A stretch of DNA of 64,000 bases from Mesobacillus maritimus (GCF_019749255.1 NZ_JACWFH010000023.1:1-64000); one strand, 5' to 3'. Shown: positions 53,940-63,782, counted from the first letter of the stretch. Numbers and translations: made by a program. Notes: generated from the letters alone by a model not told the origin.

Positions 53940-54398
53940 CTATTTCTTATACACTACCTCAAACCTCTCACACACAACGGGTATTTTGTGATGAAACTCT
54001 CTATTCACACCTTCCAATTCATTCGTAAAAAAGTCTTCATGAACGTCACGCCAGTACGTTAATGTACGGTCCCCTTCCCCTTCTAAATAAGCGTGTTCTT
54101 CCGAGACCTCATCAAATGGAACAACTACTACTGAGGTTGTAACTGCGATGGCAACGGCTTCTCCATTTCCATCCAGGATGATATTGTACATCCCCACATA
54201 AGGTAATGCCTCATTTTCCAATTCATATAAAAGATAATTTGACGCTGTAGCGGTCTTCGTTCCTTCTACCACTAATTGTGCTAGATCATCCGCCATTTCT
54301 TTTGTATTTCCAAATGCCCATGCCACATAATCTGTTGGGCTATTTGGCTCCATTTTTCGATACTCTTCCCACAATTGAATAATAGAATTATTTTTCAT
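53940..54398 (-). CDS. ASCH domain protein
   Basis: A 152-residue protein with the PUA-like ASCH fold: WAFGNTKEMADDLAQLVVEGTKTATAS, read in pieces, near residues 27-53, ALPYVGMYNIILDGNGEAVAI and HEDFFTNELEGVNREF. ASCH proteins bind RNA or hydrolyse modified nucleosides such as N4-acetylcytidine. The exact role is unknown. The ATG at 54398 has AAAGGAGAGAG upstream. It lies 18 bases after the ABC-F gene and may be co-transcribed with it. Confidence 0.85.
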   Translation of the reverse strand: MKNNSIIQLWEEYRKMEPNSPTDYVAWAFGNTKEMADDLAQLVVEGTKTATASNYLLYELENEALPYVGMYNIILDGNGEAVAIAVTTSVVVVPFDEVSEEHAYLEGEGDRTLTYWRDVHEDFFTNELEGVNREFHHKIPVVCERFEVVYKK

Positions 54399-54415
54399 TT
54401 TTTTCTCTCTCCTTT

Positions 54416-56292
54416 TTATGCCTCTAACCGATCGCAAAGTTCTTCCCATCTCTGCTCTAGGTTTTCTTTTTCTTTATATAATTGTTGCATGACCTCTAAA
54501 TCCTCGACCTCTAACAACCTTTTATCTAGCTCAAATATTTTTTCCTCCAATAAGACTAAACCCTCTTCTAAGTTTTCATTGTCCTCACGCTCTTGCTTTG
54601 TCACTTTCTTCTGCAATGGACGCATTTCCTTCTTTTTCTCTACACTTACTTGCTCAGCTTTCTCTCTTCCTTCAGCCATTTTTTCCTTCGCCCACGTATA
54701 GTCACCTTCAAAGCAATGAAGCCTCTTTGCTTCAATCCAATAAATTTTTCCAAATAGTTTGTTTAGAAAATACCGGTCATGCGAGACCGCTACTAGACTC
54801 CTTGAAAATCTTCGAGCGCCTCTTCCAACACTTCTCTTGAATCAATATCCAAATGGTTCGTTGGTTCATCTAAGATCAGCAAATTTATGTCCTGATGCAT
54901 CAATTGAGCTAAGCGTAACCGCATCCTCTCGCCGCCACTAAGCTGAGAAACTTTTTGAAAAACGTGGTAGCCATAAAACATAAATCTGGCTAAAATTTGT
55001 CTCGCTTCTCCTTCTGTTACGTTCACTTCTTCTCGAAACGCCTCAATCACCGTTTCGTCTTTAATCGTAGAAAAGATGTTTTGTGATAAATATCCGATTT
55101 TGACATTACTCCCGATTCGCACTTCCCCTGCATCCGGCTCTAGTTGTTGTAGGATCATTTTGAGCAGCGTAGATTTGCCTGTTCCATTTTCACCTATAAT
55201 CGCAGCTCGCTCTTGATAGGTGACATGCATAGTTACATTCTCAAATAACTGCTTATCATCAAAACGTTTTGCAACATCTTTAAGCACAATTACATCCTTT
55301 CCACTTCGGTCGGTGGAATCCATTTCTAGGTTCATTTTCTTCCGATTTAGCACCGGCCGCTGGAGCTTTTCCATTCTTTCCAACGCTCTTTCCATATTAC
55401 GTGCCCGTCTATGAAGTCCCGCATTTGGTGGATTGGCTCTGTTTGCCCACTCTCTTAGCTTTTTAATGGTTTCTTTCATCTTCTTTATTTTCTTTTGCTG
55501 TTCCTCAAAGGCTTGAAATTCTCTTAACAGCCGTTCCTCTTTTTCTTTGACAAACCCTGTAAAATTGGTATGGTATGTCGTGATTTCTCCATCTTCTAAA
55601 TCGATGACCTTGTTCACAACCTCATCAAGAAAATAACGATCATGAGAAATCAAAAGGACCGTCCCGCTATACTCTTTTAGAAAATTCCCAAGCCATTCTA
55701 CAGCCATTAAATCTAAATGATTCGTTGGTTCATCCAATAACAACAAGTCTGGTTGTTTCAGGAGCATTAACGCCAAACCCACTTTTGTTTTTTCTCCTCC
55801 ACTTAAACGAGAGAATGACTGCCAAAGTAATGGCTGAATGTTTAAGCCATGGACAATTCTCTCAATATTAGATTCAATTTCATACCCGCCATTCATTGTG
55901 AACTGATCTTGTAAGTCTCCATACTCGCCGATGAGTTTCTCTAATGTATCTGCGTTGTTCTCCATCCCCATCTTAGTTTCTAATCTTTTCATTTTCTCTT
56001 CAATCTTTAATAATGGAGAGAACGCAGATGTTAAAACAGCCTTGGTGGTAGTGCTATCCTCATAATCTGGGATTTGTGATAGATAGCCAATCGCTGTTCC
56101 TTTTTTCCAGTGGATTTGTCCGGAATCAGGCGTTTCTTCTCCTGCTACCAACTTAATTAACGTTGTTTTTCCACTCCCATTCCGGCCAACTAACCCAACT
56201 CGTTCTTTTTCTTTTATTTCAAAGGAGATCTCTTCAAACACAGAGTTTCCTCCATACATCTTCGCAATTTTATCAACACTACAGACAATCAT
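54416..56292 (-). pseudogene. ABC-F family ATPase (ribosome-protection type), frameshifted
   Basis: A soluble ABC-F protein with two nucleotide-binding domains. The first has GRNGSGKTT, LSGGEKTKVGLALML and LLLDEPTNHLD; the second GENGTGKST, LSGGERMRLRLAQLM and LILDEPTNHLD, with a charged linker between (KKIKKMKETIKKLREW). The first frame ends at 54793 after EEALEDFQGV. The sequence then continues in another frame as SLVAVSHDRYFLNKLFGKIYW and a charged C-terminal coiled coil to 54416, so one base has been lost near 54797. ATG 56292 follows AGGAGG by eight bases. VmlR/Lsa-like antibiotic resistance is suggested by its leader but not proven. Confidence 0.82.
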
Positions 56293-56318
56293 GAATATTC
56301 CTCCTAAAAATAAATACA

Positions 56319-56354
56319 AAAAGGCCATGGAAAGACAGTTCTTCCCATGGCCAG
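56319..56354 (-). terminator. Leader terminator 2 just upstream of the ABC-F gene
   Basis: GGCCATGGGAAGA pairs with TCTTTCCATGGCC and a TTTTTG run follows, ending 27 bases before the ABC-F start. Confidence 0.8.
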
Positions 56355-56413
56355 GTTTTAATCGAAAAAGTAATCGGACCTCGTCCTGAAATTACCATTC
56401 CATTTTTTTACGC

Positions 56414-56446
56414 AAAAAAGGAGGGCATGAAAACGCCCTCCTTTTA
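56414..56446 (-). terminator. Leader terminator 1 of the ABC-F gene
   Basis: AAAAGGAGGGC and GCCCTCCTTTT, 11-base perfect stem with an 8-base loop, T-run continuing on the minus strand. It lies between the leader ORF and the ABC-F gene. Confidence 0.85.
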
Positions 56447-56486
56447 ACCGCCTATACATGTGGGGTAAGAGATGTTTTTCACCGTT

Positions 56487-56615
56487 TTAGCTTGCTATTG
56501 AGTTGTTAAAAAAGGACATACGTGTCCCGTTAACACCTGCAACAGCAAATTTTGCACGGCAAAAATAAAGGAATTCATTCCAAAATCCGCGCACTAAAAC
56601 AGCTTGATTCAACAT
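56487..56615 (-). CDS. Leader peptide ORF of the ABC-F gene (42 codons)
   Basis: ATG 56615 with the strong site GGAGGTGGGG opens MLNQAVLVRGFWNEFLYF, then CRAKFAVAGVNGTRM and SFFNNSIAS. It has no protein-family look. Its place after a good promoter and before two terminators is typical of ribosome-stalling leader peptides that sense antibiotics and relieve attenuation of ABC-F or Erm genes. That it is translated is inferred from the ribosome site. Confidence 0.6.
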   Translation of the reverse strand: MLNQAVLVRGFWNEFLYFCRAKFAVAGVNGTRMSFFNNSIAS

Positions 56616-56648
56616 CTACCCCACCTCCGTTTCATTAAAGTTAATTTT

Positions 56649-56677
56649 ATTTTACCACTTATCGAATTTTTAATCAA
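56649..56677 (-). promoter_or_regulatory. Sigma-A promoter of the leader ORF/ABC-F unit
   Basis: Minus strand TTGATT (56677-56672), a 17-base spacer, TAAAAT (56654-56649), 34 bases before the leader ORF. Confidence 0.6.
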
Positions 56678-56807
56678 TTTCAATTGATCATTCTTTTAAA
56701 AAGAATGACAGCATTTTAAAGCGACACGGAGGAAGAACTCACGCTCCTACAAATAGCTTAGGGTTGGTTTAATATTTAAAGGGATTAATTATTGATAAAA
56801 ATCATGG

Positions 56808-57560
56808 TTAGTCATTACAACAAGTCCCTTCTTCCTCCAAATGTCCAGACTTGTTTACTTTTGTTTGCAAATATTTCTCGTTATATTCGGATATATCTCC
56901 CCATAAAGGTTCTCTTCCTGATACCTCTAAACCAGCGTCTTTTAAGGCTCGAAGTTTTTTCGGATTGTTTGTGATGAGCGTGACTGGTTTCTTCCGTAAT
57001 GCTTTCAGAACAAGAATGGCATCCTCATAATTTCTAGAATCATCGACAAAGCCGAGTGCTTCATTTGCCTCAACTGTATCAAAACCGTTTTCTTGTAAAA
57101 TATATGCCATTGCCTTACTGAACAAGCCGATCCCTCTACCTTCATGGTTGGCTAAGTAAAATAACGCACCAGTCCCGTGTTCAGTAATCATCTTCATTGA
57201 TTGCTTTAACTGAAAACCACAATCACATCTCTTGCTTCCAAATATATCCCCTGTATGACAAATAGAGTGGAATCGAATGATTGCATCATCGTGATATTCA
57301 AAATCCCCATACACTAGGACACTGGATTGTTGTAGCTCTGCCAAGTTTACTGAAGATAATTTATCAATAACCCTTTCATAATCTTCTGTTACCTCATCAC
57401 AATTCAGCCAGCAATACCACTGAAAAACAACCGTTGCTCCATATAAATTCACAGGAAGTCTAATCGGTCCTACGAGGTAAATAGCACCTTTAGATGTCTT
57501 AATCAGTTGGATTTTGTCTTCCAATATCTCTAATACTTTAGTAACGAACGTTTTTTTCAT
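56808..57560 (-). CDS. ribA: GTP cyclohydrolase II
   Basis: A 250-residue enzyme of the first step of riboflavin synthesis, opening GTP to the pyrimidinone with loss of formate and pyrophosphate. The zinc motif is CHTGDIFGSKRCDC (C-x10-C-x-C), followed by HEGRGIGL and the LITNNPKKLRAL region. It is a stand-alone RibA, without the DHBP synthase domain of the bifunctional riboflavin-operon enzyme. ATG 57560 has AAAGGAG seven bases upstream; the frame upstream to 57632 is leader. A second GTP cyclohydrolase outside the rib operon may serve another pathway. Confidence 0.85.
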   Translation of the reverse strand: MKKTFVTKVLEILEDKIQLIKTSKGAIYLVGPIRLPVNLYGATVVFQWYCWLNCDEVTEDYERVIDKLSSVNLAELQQSSVLVYGDFEYHDDAIIRFHSICHTGDIFGSKRCDCGFQLKQSMKMITEHGTGALFYLANHEGRGIGLFSKAMAYILQENGFDTVEANEALGFVDDSRNYEDAILVLKALRKKPVTLITNNPKKLRALKDAGLEVSGREPLWGDISEYNEKYLQTKVNKSGHLEEEGTCCND

Positions 57561-57756
57561 ATTGAACTCCTTTTTTTCATTATCTTTTACTACTTTTAAA
57601 AATAAAACTTTGGAAATGATTTCACCTCCCATTATTTAGTTTGAACTACCAATCCAATGATTCATAACGGAAGTTTCCCAAAAGAATATTAGAACTTGGA
57701 GAATGCCTTTTCTTCTAGGACTCTGAGCAATCTTTGAGGGAAAACAGCTTTATATG

Positions 57757-57794
57757 AAAAAAGGGAAAGAACCCAAATGGTCCTTTCCCTTTTT
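57757..57794. terminator. Bidirectional intrinsic terminator
   Basis: AAAAAGGGAAAG and CTTTCCCTTTTT arms, 13-base loop, A-run and T-run flanks. The rest of the 370-base gap around it shows nothing else. Confidence 0.8.
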
Positions 57795-57931
57795 GCTATG
57801 GCAAAAATATTGGTATATTCAGACTGACGGACACTATGCTCTGCCAGTCTTATATCTACACCTCTGGGTCAAGAAGGTTCCTTGTTCTAATGATTTTAAG
57901 ATTAGGGATATGCCCCCCTGCCCCTCAAGAA

Positions 57932-58300
57932 TTACAATAATGCTTCTGCAATTAACTTATCAAACTTTCGGATATCAACGCCTTTTTTTAAGTGAATTTT
58001 AATATGCCCCGCTCTTGTCCACAACTCAACTTCAGCATTTACATCCAGAAAGCTTCCAGCATTCTCTGTTGACCACATGTTGATCGATGAATATGGAAGC
58101 GAATAGATTTCAACCTTTTTCCCTGTGAACCCTTGTGCATCTCTCACGATTAGCCGCTTATTCGTAAAAATAGCACTATCCCGAATCGTCTTGTAAGCAG
58201 CAACTGCTTCTTCTCCTTCTACCAGCAAATCATGAACATCATTTGGAACTGGGCATTCAGAAATTAGTGTCCACTCCAATATTCCTTGTGTAGCTGCCAT
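57932..58300 (-). CDS. PH domain-containing protein
   Basis: A 122-residue soluble protein of the bacterial PH-like group: EEAVAAYKTIRDSAIFTNKRLIVRD, read in pieces, with the typical FTNKRLIV strand, then KKVEIYSLPYSSINMWSTEN and a C-terminal helix. These domains scaffold proteins or bind lipids. No specific role can be given. The ATG follows AGGAGGTTAGTA. Monocistronic. Confidence 0.82.
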   Translation of the reverse strand: MAATQGILEWTLISECPVPNDVHDLLVEGEEAVAAYKTIRDSAIFTNKRLIVRDAQGFTGKKVEIYSLPYSSINMWSTENAGSFLDVNAEVELWTRAGHIKIHLKKGVDIRKFDKLIAEALL

Positions 58301-58551
58301 TTTACTAACCTCCTGTAAGTTTCTTTTTATTATAATTCCATTATATTACATTTAAATGAATAGAAGAAAATATTCTTTAGCCAATAACCCCTATCCCCTG
58401 CTCAAAAATAAACAAACCTTTTCCAATTGGTAATTCCACTAAATACACATGCCTTACATTTTTTTGAATGAATAATTGGCTGATGTTCATACTAATACCG
58501 ATTTATTATCGAACGACGACGAAATTCATTCTTAAAAGTGGGGGAAAACAT

Positions 58552-59541
58552 ATGCCTGAAACACCATCTATTACATCCTCTGAAATTGGGGCATTATGGA
58601 TGACATACCAACAAAAGACGATGGTTTTACGCATGTTAGAGTATTTTATCGAAAAAGCAGACGACCAAAAAGCAAAGGAAATCATGAAAGAATTATATGA
58701 GGAAATCGATCCTTATACCGAGAAAATTGTTCATATTTTTAAGATTGAAGGTGTTCCGGTTCCGGTCGGATTCACTTCTAACGATGTAAATGTCGAGGTC
58801 CCTAAATTATACGACAATGGATTCGACATTATGATGATCCGGATGATTAAGGAAATCAGTATGGCTATGCACACTTTACATATTACGGTGAGCTATCGAG
58901 ATGATATTGTCATGATGATGAAAGAGCTTACCATGATTACCCAAAAGTATTATCATCGCTGTACAACCTATTTGCTTGAAAAAGGGCTAATGCCACGGTC
59001 ACCTTATGTATCAATTGATAAAGAGGTAGAGTTTGTCAAAGACCAAAATTATTTAAGTGGCTTAAATCCCTTTAGCGAGAAAAGACCTTTAACTACTGTA
59101 GAACTTGCCAATATCTATCATGCGATTGAATCCAATGTTGTAGGTATGAAAATGATTTTGGGGTTTGCTCAATGCGCAGAAAAAAAAGAAGTGAGTAAGT
59201 TTTTCAACAAAGGCGGAGAGTTGGCAAAATCAATCGTTAAAGAAATGGGAGATGTGATGTTACAAAATAATATCCACGTTCCGAACACCGCTGGAGGAAA
59301 TATTACCGACTCTAAGCTTGCGCCTTTTTCTGATAAAATCATGATGTATTGTGTAAGTTTGTTTTGTGGGTTTTCAATGGGTGGAAACTCTGTTGGCACT
59401 GCATTTAGTTTAAGAAACGATTTACCAGCTAAACTTTCTATTTTTATGAAGGATATCTTTGAATACGCCCACGAGGGTGCGAAAATCATGATTAAGAACG
59501 GATGGATGGAAGAACCTCCGCAAACCTTGAAACACAAATAG
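58552..59541 (+). CDS. DUF3231 protein (intact paralogue)
   Basis: A 329-residue, mostly helical protein made of two halves of about 160 residues, each with a SSEIGALW/TTVELANIY-like start and an F/WLL-type end. ATG 58552 follows GGGGGA; the frame upstream to 58468 is not supported. It is related to the broken gene at 38900-39905. DUF3231 proteins are frequent and multicopy in spore-forming Bacillaceae, without known biochemical activity. A terminator follows. Confidence 0.85.
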   Translation: MPETPSITSSEIGALWMTYQQKTMVLRMLEYFIEKADDQKAKEIMKELYEEIDPYTEKIVHIFKIEGVPVPVGFTSNDVNVEVPKLYDNGFDIMMIRMIKEISMAMHTLHITVSYRDDIVMMMKELTMITQKYYHRCTTYLLEKGLMPRSPYVSIDKEVEFVKDQNYLSGLNPFSEKRPLTTVELANIYHAIESNVVGMKMILGFAQCAEKKEVSKFFNKGGELAKSIVKEMGDVMLQNNIHVPNTAGGNITDSKLAPFSDKIMMYCVSLFCGFSMGGNSVGTAFSLRNDLPAKLSIFMKDIFEYAHEGAKIMIKNGWMEEPPQTLKHK

Positions 59542-59616
59542 AATAAGGACATAGGTCCCTTGTCTCAAAGACCAAAAGAAAAGAGAAGCTCTACCTTCCC
59601 CTTGTCCCAGCCAAAA

Positions 59617-59656
59617 AAAATCCTGTAGAGTGGATTCCCTACAGGATTAGTTTTTG
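59617..59656 (+). terminator. Terminator of the DUF3231 gene
   Basis: AATCCTGTAG and CTACAGGATT, 10-base stem, then AGTTTTTG. The remaining gap to 59890 shows no recognisable feature. Confidence 0.8.
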
Positions 59657-59889
59657 TTTACTATTGGTTAGACTGCGGCTTTTTAAACTAGCCCCAAGTT
59701 TTATTATGGTGAATGTATTGCAAAGAAATGGAACCACCGAGCGTTGGCACGGTCTTTTATGACGGCTATTCCCCCGAACCGTTCATCTTTGAGTAGCCTT
59801 TGGCGTTTATACCACTACCTCTATCACTCTTTACTTCACGCTCGATATTATTCGAAACTCCTATCACCTTCCTTTTAATTTATCTTAAT

Positions 59890-61065
59890 CTATTCGTTCA
59901 GATAAGCCCAAGCGTATTGTGCATACAATTCCGCTCCTGTGGCAAGGGCATCCTCGTCGATATTAAAGCGGCCATGATGATGTGCCCATTCTGTATCTTT
60001 TTCTGGGTTCCCACAGCCAACGAGCGCAAAGCTTCCAGGGACTTCATCAAGATAGAAGCTAAAGTCTTCTCCACCCATTGTTGGTTTTTCGTGATAGACG
60101 ACTTCTTCTCCAAAGGCTTCGGCTGCGACTTTTTGAACAAGGTTCGCACTGTATTCATCATTGATGACTGCCTGTGTCCCGCGAGTGTATTCGACTTTCG
60201 CTGTTGCTCCATATAAAGCAGCCACTTGGTCGGCATAATGCGTAAGCTGTGTTTCAATATGGTCGCGCGTACTTGGATCAAAGCAACGAACGGTTCCCTC
60301 AATCACCGCATTTTCCGCAATCACATTGAAACGAGTACCGACCGTCATTTTGCCAACCGTTAACACCGCTGGTTGCTGCGGGTCAATGGTTCTTGAAATC
60401 ACTGGCTGGACGTTCATTACAAACGCCGAGGCAACAATTGCGGCGTCAATGCAATCTTGTGGCATCGCCCCGTGACCGCCTCTGCCTGTAAAGGTTACCG
60501 TAAACAAATCCGCTGACGCGAAAGAAGGACCAGGGCTGCAGCTTACCTTATGAGTAGGAATTTGCGACCAAATATGAATACCAAACACATTGTCCACTCC
60601 TTCTACTGCCCCTTGTTCAACAAGTGCCTTTGCACCTTCTGCCACCTCTTCAGCTGGTTGAAAGATCAACCGAACATTCCCAGGCAACTCTTCTTTCACC
60701 TCGTTCAAGGCCTTTGCGGCAATCAATAACATCGCAGTATGTGCATCATGGCCACATGCATGCATTTTGCCTTCTTCTTTTGACGCATAAGCTAAGTCTT
60801 TGTTAAGTTGCTGCACCGATAAGGCATCCATATCCCCGCGAAGCGCCACCGTTTTGCCAGGCTTGCCTCCCTTAATCTCGGCAATCACCCCGGTTGGCTC
60901 TGTTCGCCGGTACGATATTCCAAGCTTCTCTAGATACGCACAAACAAACTTTGTTGTGTTTTCTTCCTGCCAAGAAAGCTCTGGTTCACTATGTAGTTGT
61001 CTTCGTAAAGATGTTAGTTCTTCACTATATTGATTGATGGCCTCTTTTACCTTTTGATGGATCAT
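59890..61065 (-). CDS. M20 family amidohydrolase (N-acyl amino acid hydrolase type)
   Basis: A 391-residue M20D metal-dependent amidohydrolase. VALRGDMDALSV, MHACGHDAHTAMLL, FQPAEEVAEGA and TMGGEDFSFYL supply metal ligands and the catalytic Glu. GGHGAMPQDCIDAA marks the dimerisation domain. It probably hydrolyses N-acetyl or other N-acyl amino acids, or related amides such as hippurate. Its ATG overlaps the preceding carbamoylase stop (ATGA), so the two work in one pathway. A GGAGGTTGA site lies in the end of that gene. Confidence 0.88.
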   Translation of the reverse strand: MIHQKVKEAINQYSEELTSLRRQLHSEPELSWQEENTTKFVCAYLEKLGISYRRTEPTGVIAEIKGGKPGKTVALRGDMDALSVQQLNKDLAYASKEEGKMHACGHDAHTAMLLIAAKALNEVKEELPGNVRLIFQPAEEVAEGAKALVEQGAVEGVDNVFGIHIWSQIPTHKVSCSPGPSFASADLFTVTFTGRGGHGAMPQDCIDAAIVASAFVMNVQPVISRTIDPQQPAVLTVGKMTVGTRFNVIAENAVIEGTVRCFDPSTRDHIETQLTHYADQVAALYGATAKVEYTRGTQAVINDEYSANLVQKVAAEAFGEEVVYHEKPTMGGEDFSFYLDEVPGSFALVGCGNPEKDTEWAHHHGRFNIDEDALATGAELYAQYAWAYLNE

Positions 61066-62297
61066 GCTGATTCAACCTCCGTTAATTTCTTTGCTGTCTC
61101 ATAGAAAATTTCAACTGCTTGAGCAATATGACTGCTATCTGACCATTCTTCCGGGCAATGACTTAGACCTGCTTTACTTGGGATAAACAACATCCCCACA
61201 TCTGTAACATCAGAAAACACCATCGCATCATGCCCTGCCCCACTATCGATTGAACAGTACGGGATATTCATCTCTGTGCTACTTTCTTTTAAAAGCAAGA
61301 TAATGCCTTGATTTAACTCTTTTGGCTGCATGTATAATCGTTGCTCTGCTACAATTTCTATTCCATTTTGATTGTGAGATTCTAGTAATTCTTGCATGTT
61401 CCGAATCACATTCTGCACACGTGCTTCCTTTCCAGAACGAATATCTACGGTAAACACTACTTTATCTGGGATTACATTTGCTCCGTTTGGAAATACATTC
61501 AAGCGCCCTGTCGTGATGACTGTTCCGTTGCCTTCCTCCATCGCGAGCTCTGGGAATTGACTAATCACTTTCGCAGCAGCAACTAAGGCATCCGTACGCC
61601 GGTCCATCGGAGTTGTGCCTGCATGACCCGCCTTCCCTGTAAGCGTCACTTCATACTGAGTTAAGCCAACAATCGCTTCCACGACGCCGATTGAAATGTT
61701 TTTTTCTTCTAAAATCGGACCTTGCTCAATATGTAATTCAAGAAAGGCCTTCATTGTTTTTGGATCTCTTCTTTTCGGAAGTGATGAATCTAAACCAATT
61801 TCCCTCATCGCTTCTACCGTTGAGATTCCATCTTTGTCTGTTAAACTCTTAAACTCTTCCTCACTGAGCAATCCTGTCATTCCCCTTGACCCCATCAGCC
61901 CGCCGCCAAATCGAGCGCCTTCTTCCTCTACAAGTGCGACTACTTCAAGTGGATACTTAGGTTTTAGGTTGTTTTGATGAAAAAGCTGTGCGACTTCGAG
62001 AGCGGCGACCACTCCGGCAGGACCATCATAGGAACCACCATTTGGAACCGAATCAAAGTGAGAACCAATCAATACACTAGGCGCTCCTTCCATTGTGCCA
62101 CCCAACTTTCCAAAGATGTTTCCTAAGCCATCCTCACGAACAGTCAGACCAGATGCCTCCATTTGTTGCTTAATGTACGTTCGTGCCTTTAAATCCTCTT
62201 CGCTATAAGATAATCGCGTCGTTCCATTTCCAGGTGTTGCCGTATATTTACTTAATTCTTCAATATGGTGTTCAATCCGTTCTTTTATTTCCTTCAT
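61062..62297 (-). CDS. M20 N-carbamoyl-L-amino acid hydrolase/allantoate amidohydrolase-like
   Basis: A 411-residue dinuclear-metal hydrolase of the carbamoylase (AmaB, HyuC)/allantoate amidohydrolase group. Motifs are IGSHFDSVPNGGSYDGPAG (about 77-95), EEEGARFGG, LHIEQGP, GHAGTTPMDRRTDAL and GAGHDAMV. It removes carbamoyl or formyl-type groups from an amino acid or ureide. AGGAGGG precedes the ATG. It lies between a membrane transporter and the amidohydrolase. Confidence 0.88.
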   Translation of the reverse strand: MKEIKERIEHHIEELSKYTATPGNGTTRLSYSEEDLKARTYIKQQMEASGLTVREDGLGNIFGKLGGTMEGAPSVLIGSHFDSVPNGGSYDGPAGVVAALEVAQLFHQNNLKPKYPLEVVALVEEEGARFGGGLMGSRGMTGLLSEEEFKSLTDKDGISTVEAMREIGLDSSLPKRRDPKTMKAFLELHIEQGPILEEKNISIGVVEAIVGLTQYEVTLTGKAGHAGTTPMDRRTDALVAAAKVISQFPELAMEEGNGTVITTGRLNVFPNGANVIPDKVVFTVDIRSGKEARVQNVIRNMQELLESHNQNGIEIVAEQRLYMQPKELNQGIILLLKESSTEMNIPYCSIDSGAGHDAMVFSDVTDVGMLFIPSKAGLSHCPEEWSDSSHIAQAVEIFYETAKKLTEVESA

Positions 62298-62359
62298 TAG
62301 TATTCCCTCCTGTATCTACCTTTTTTAGCGGAAATCCTCCACCTAATCCTGAGTACTTG

Positions 62360-62460
62360 TATAAAAGCGTATACGAGGGATTAACCACCCCCTCGCATAT
62401 GTCCGATTTTTATATAAAAGGGTCTCTTTTTCCACTCAACCCTTTTACGCCGATAATATT
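62360..62460 (-). other. Two hairpins between transporter and carbamoylase genes
   Basis: CGAGGG/CCCTCG around 62371-62396 and AAAAGGGT/ACCCTTTT around 62417-62447 in the 220-base gap. They may be processing or partial termination signals within the operon. Confidence 0.4.
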
Positions 62461-62520
62461 ACATCTACTAAAATGGAATTCAATTCTGTTTAATAAAAAT
62501 CCATGCTGATTATATTCTGA

Positions 62521-63717
62521 TTACAAGAACCCAACGAAAATCCCTGCTAACACAACGGATACTATCGTTACGGTGATGAATCCTCCGACAAGCATTGGCG
62601 GTAACATATGGCTCGTTAACACGTCTCTTTCTTTCTCATCGTCTGTCAATGATTTGATGACCTCGTTGGTGATGATATAGTCCGCTGGGAAACCATATAA
62701 CGCTGTTAGTGAGACAGCGAACGCCATATTCTTGCTCACCTTTAAAAATTTACCGGCAATGAAGGAGAAGATGTACATTCCGATGATCCCAATCACGATG
62801 CTACCGAAAAGTGGATATAAAATTTCTACCATCATACTTGGTGTAGCTTTGTTCAAACCATCAAAGATAAACAACATTAACGCTAACAGGGCAAACCCAA
62901 ATCCATTTGCTTTTTGCAAAATCTGTCTCTCTAGGAAACCCACACTAGAAGCAATCACCCCGAATAATAAACAAAGGATAAAGGGACTGATACTGACAAC
63001 AGGCGCTAATGCTGTCGACACAAGGTACGCAAGGTAGGAAACAAGGGCGAGTTTGAAAAACTTAAAAAACTCCGTATTGTATTTTTCAGGCATTTTCCAT
63101 CTGCTAGAACCTGCTTCCACTGTAGCTGCGACCTCTTCTTTGACGCTCTGCTTATCCTCAATCTTTTCAAGTTGTCCGTTACGATAAAGAGTTAACAAGC
63201 GTTTTCCTTCTTTTTTTAGAACAATGGATGTAATTGGGTAGCCAGCAAATCCTTGCATCACGTAGATGACAATCGCCAATACCGACAAAGTGGTTAGTCC
63301 TGCTGCATTTGCTGCCTCTGACATAATTAATGAAGAAACAACACCGCCAACTAATGGTGGCACCGCTACAATCATCGTCTCAAAGCCAAATACAAGCGTT
63401 CCAACGGTTAGCAAAATCGCGATAATTCCTAAGATTCCAGAAAGAGCAATCACGATTGTTTTCCATTGATTTTTCAATTCTTTAAGGGAAAGCAACGTCC
63501 CCATATTGGTGATTAATAAGTACATCATCATCGTGGCTACAACTGGCGGTACGCCTGCTAACGACACGATGTCTTTCGGGAAGAAGGTCCAGTATCCTAC
63601 TAAAAACAACACAGCACATACAAAAATAGAAGGCACCCAGGCTTTTGTTCGAACCGCGACCAGGTCTCCGATAAATAAAATAAGAGTTAAAATAACTAAA
63701 GCTAACATCTGTGACAT
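62521..63717 (-). CDS. Multi-pass membrane transporter, GltS/ESS-like
   Basis: A 398-residue protein with about 10-11 hydrophobic segments arranged as two halves around a charged loop (about 180-220, KKEGKRLL and EKIEDKQSVKEE). Glycine-rich stretches VPPLVGGVVSSLIMSEAAN and TALYGFPADYIITNEV recall the inverted repeats of glutamate:Na+ symporters. I am confident it is a transporter, not of the exact family. ATG 63717 with AGGGTGAT upstream is preferred over GTG 63726. It is the first gene of the group and probably imports the compound that the two hydrolases process. Confidence 0.7.
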   Translation of the reverse strand: MSQMLALVILTLILFIGDLVAVRTKAWVPSIFVCAVLFLVGYWTFFPKDIVSLAGVPPVVATMMMYLLITNMGTLLSLKELKNQWKTIVIALSGILGIIAILLTVGTLVFGFETMIVAVPPLVGGVVSSLIMSEAANAAGLTTLSVLAIVIYVMQGFAGYPITSIVLKKEGKRLLTLYRNGQLEKIEDKQSVKEEVAATVEAGSSRWKMPEKYNTEFFKFFKLALVSYLAYLVSTALAPVVSISPFILCLLFGVIASSVGFLERQILQKANGFGFALLALMLFIFDGLNKATPSMMVEILYPLFGSIVIGIIGMYIFSFIAGKFLKVSKNMAFAVSLTALYGFPADYIITNEVIKSLTDDEKERDVLTSHMLPPMLVGGFITVTIVSVVLAGIFVGFL

Positions 63718-63782
63718 AACGATCACCCTACTTCTCTTTTAATTTGTATTGGATATCAGATAACTAAATTAGATATATTAGA

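Noticed and set aside
59800-60216. 138-codon plus-strand frame
   Set aside because: It is antisense to the M20 amidohydrolase, which has clear motifs on the other strand.
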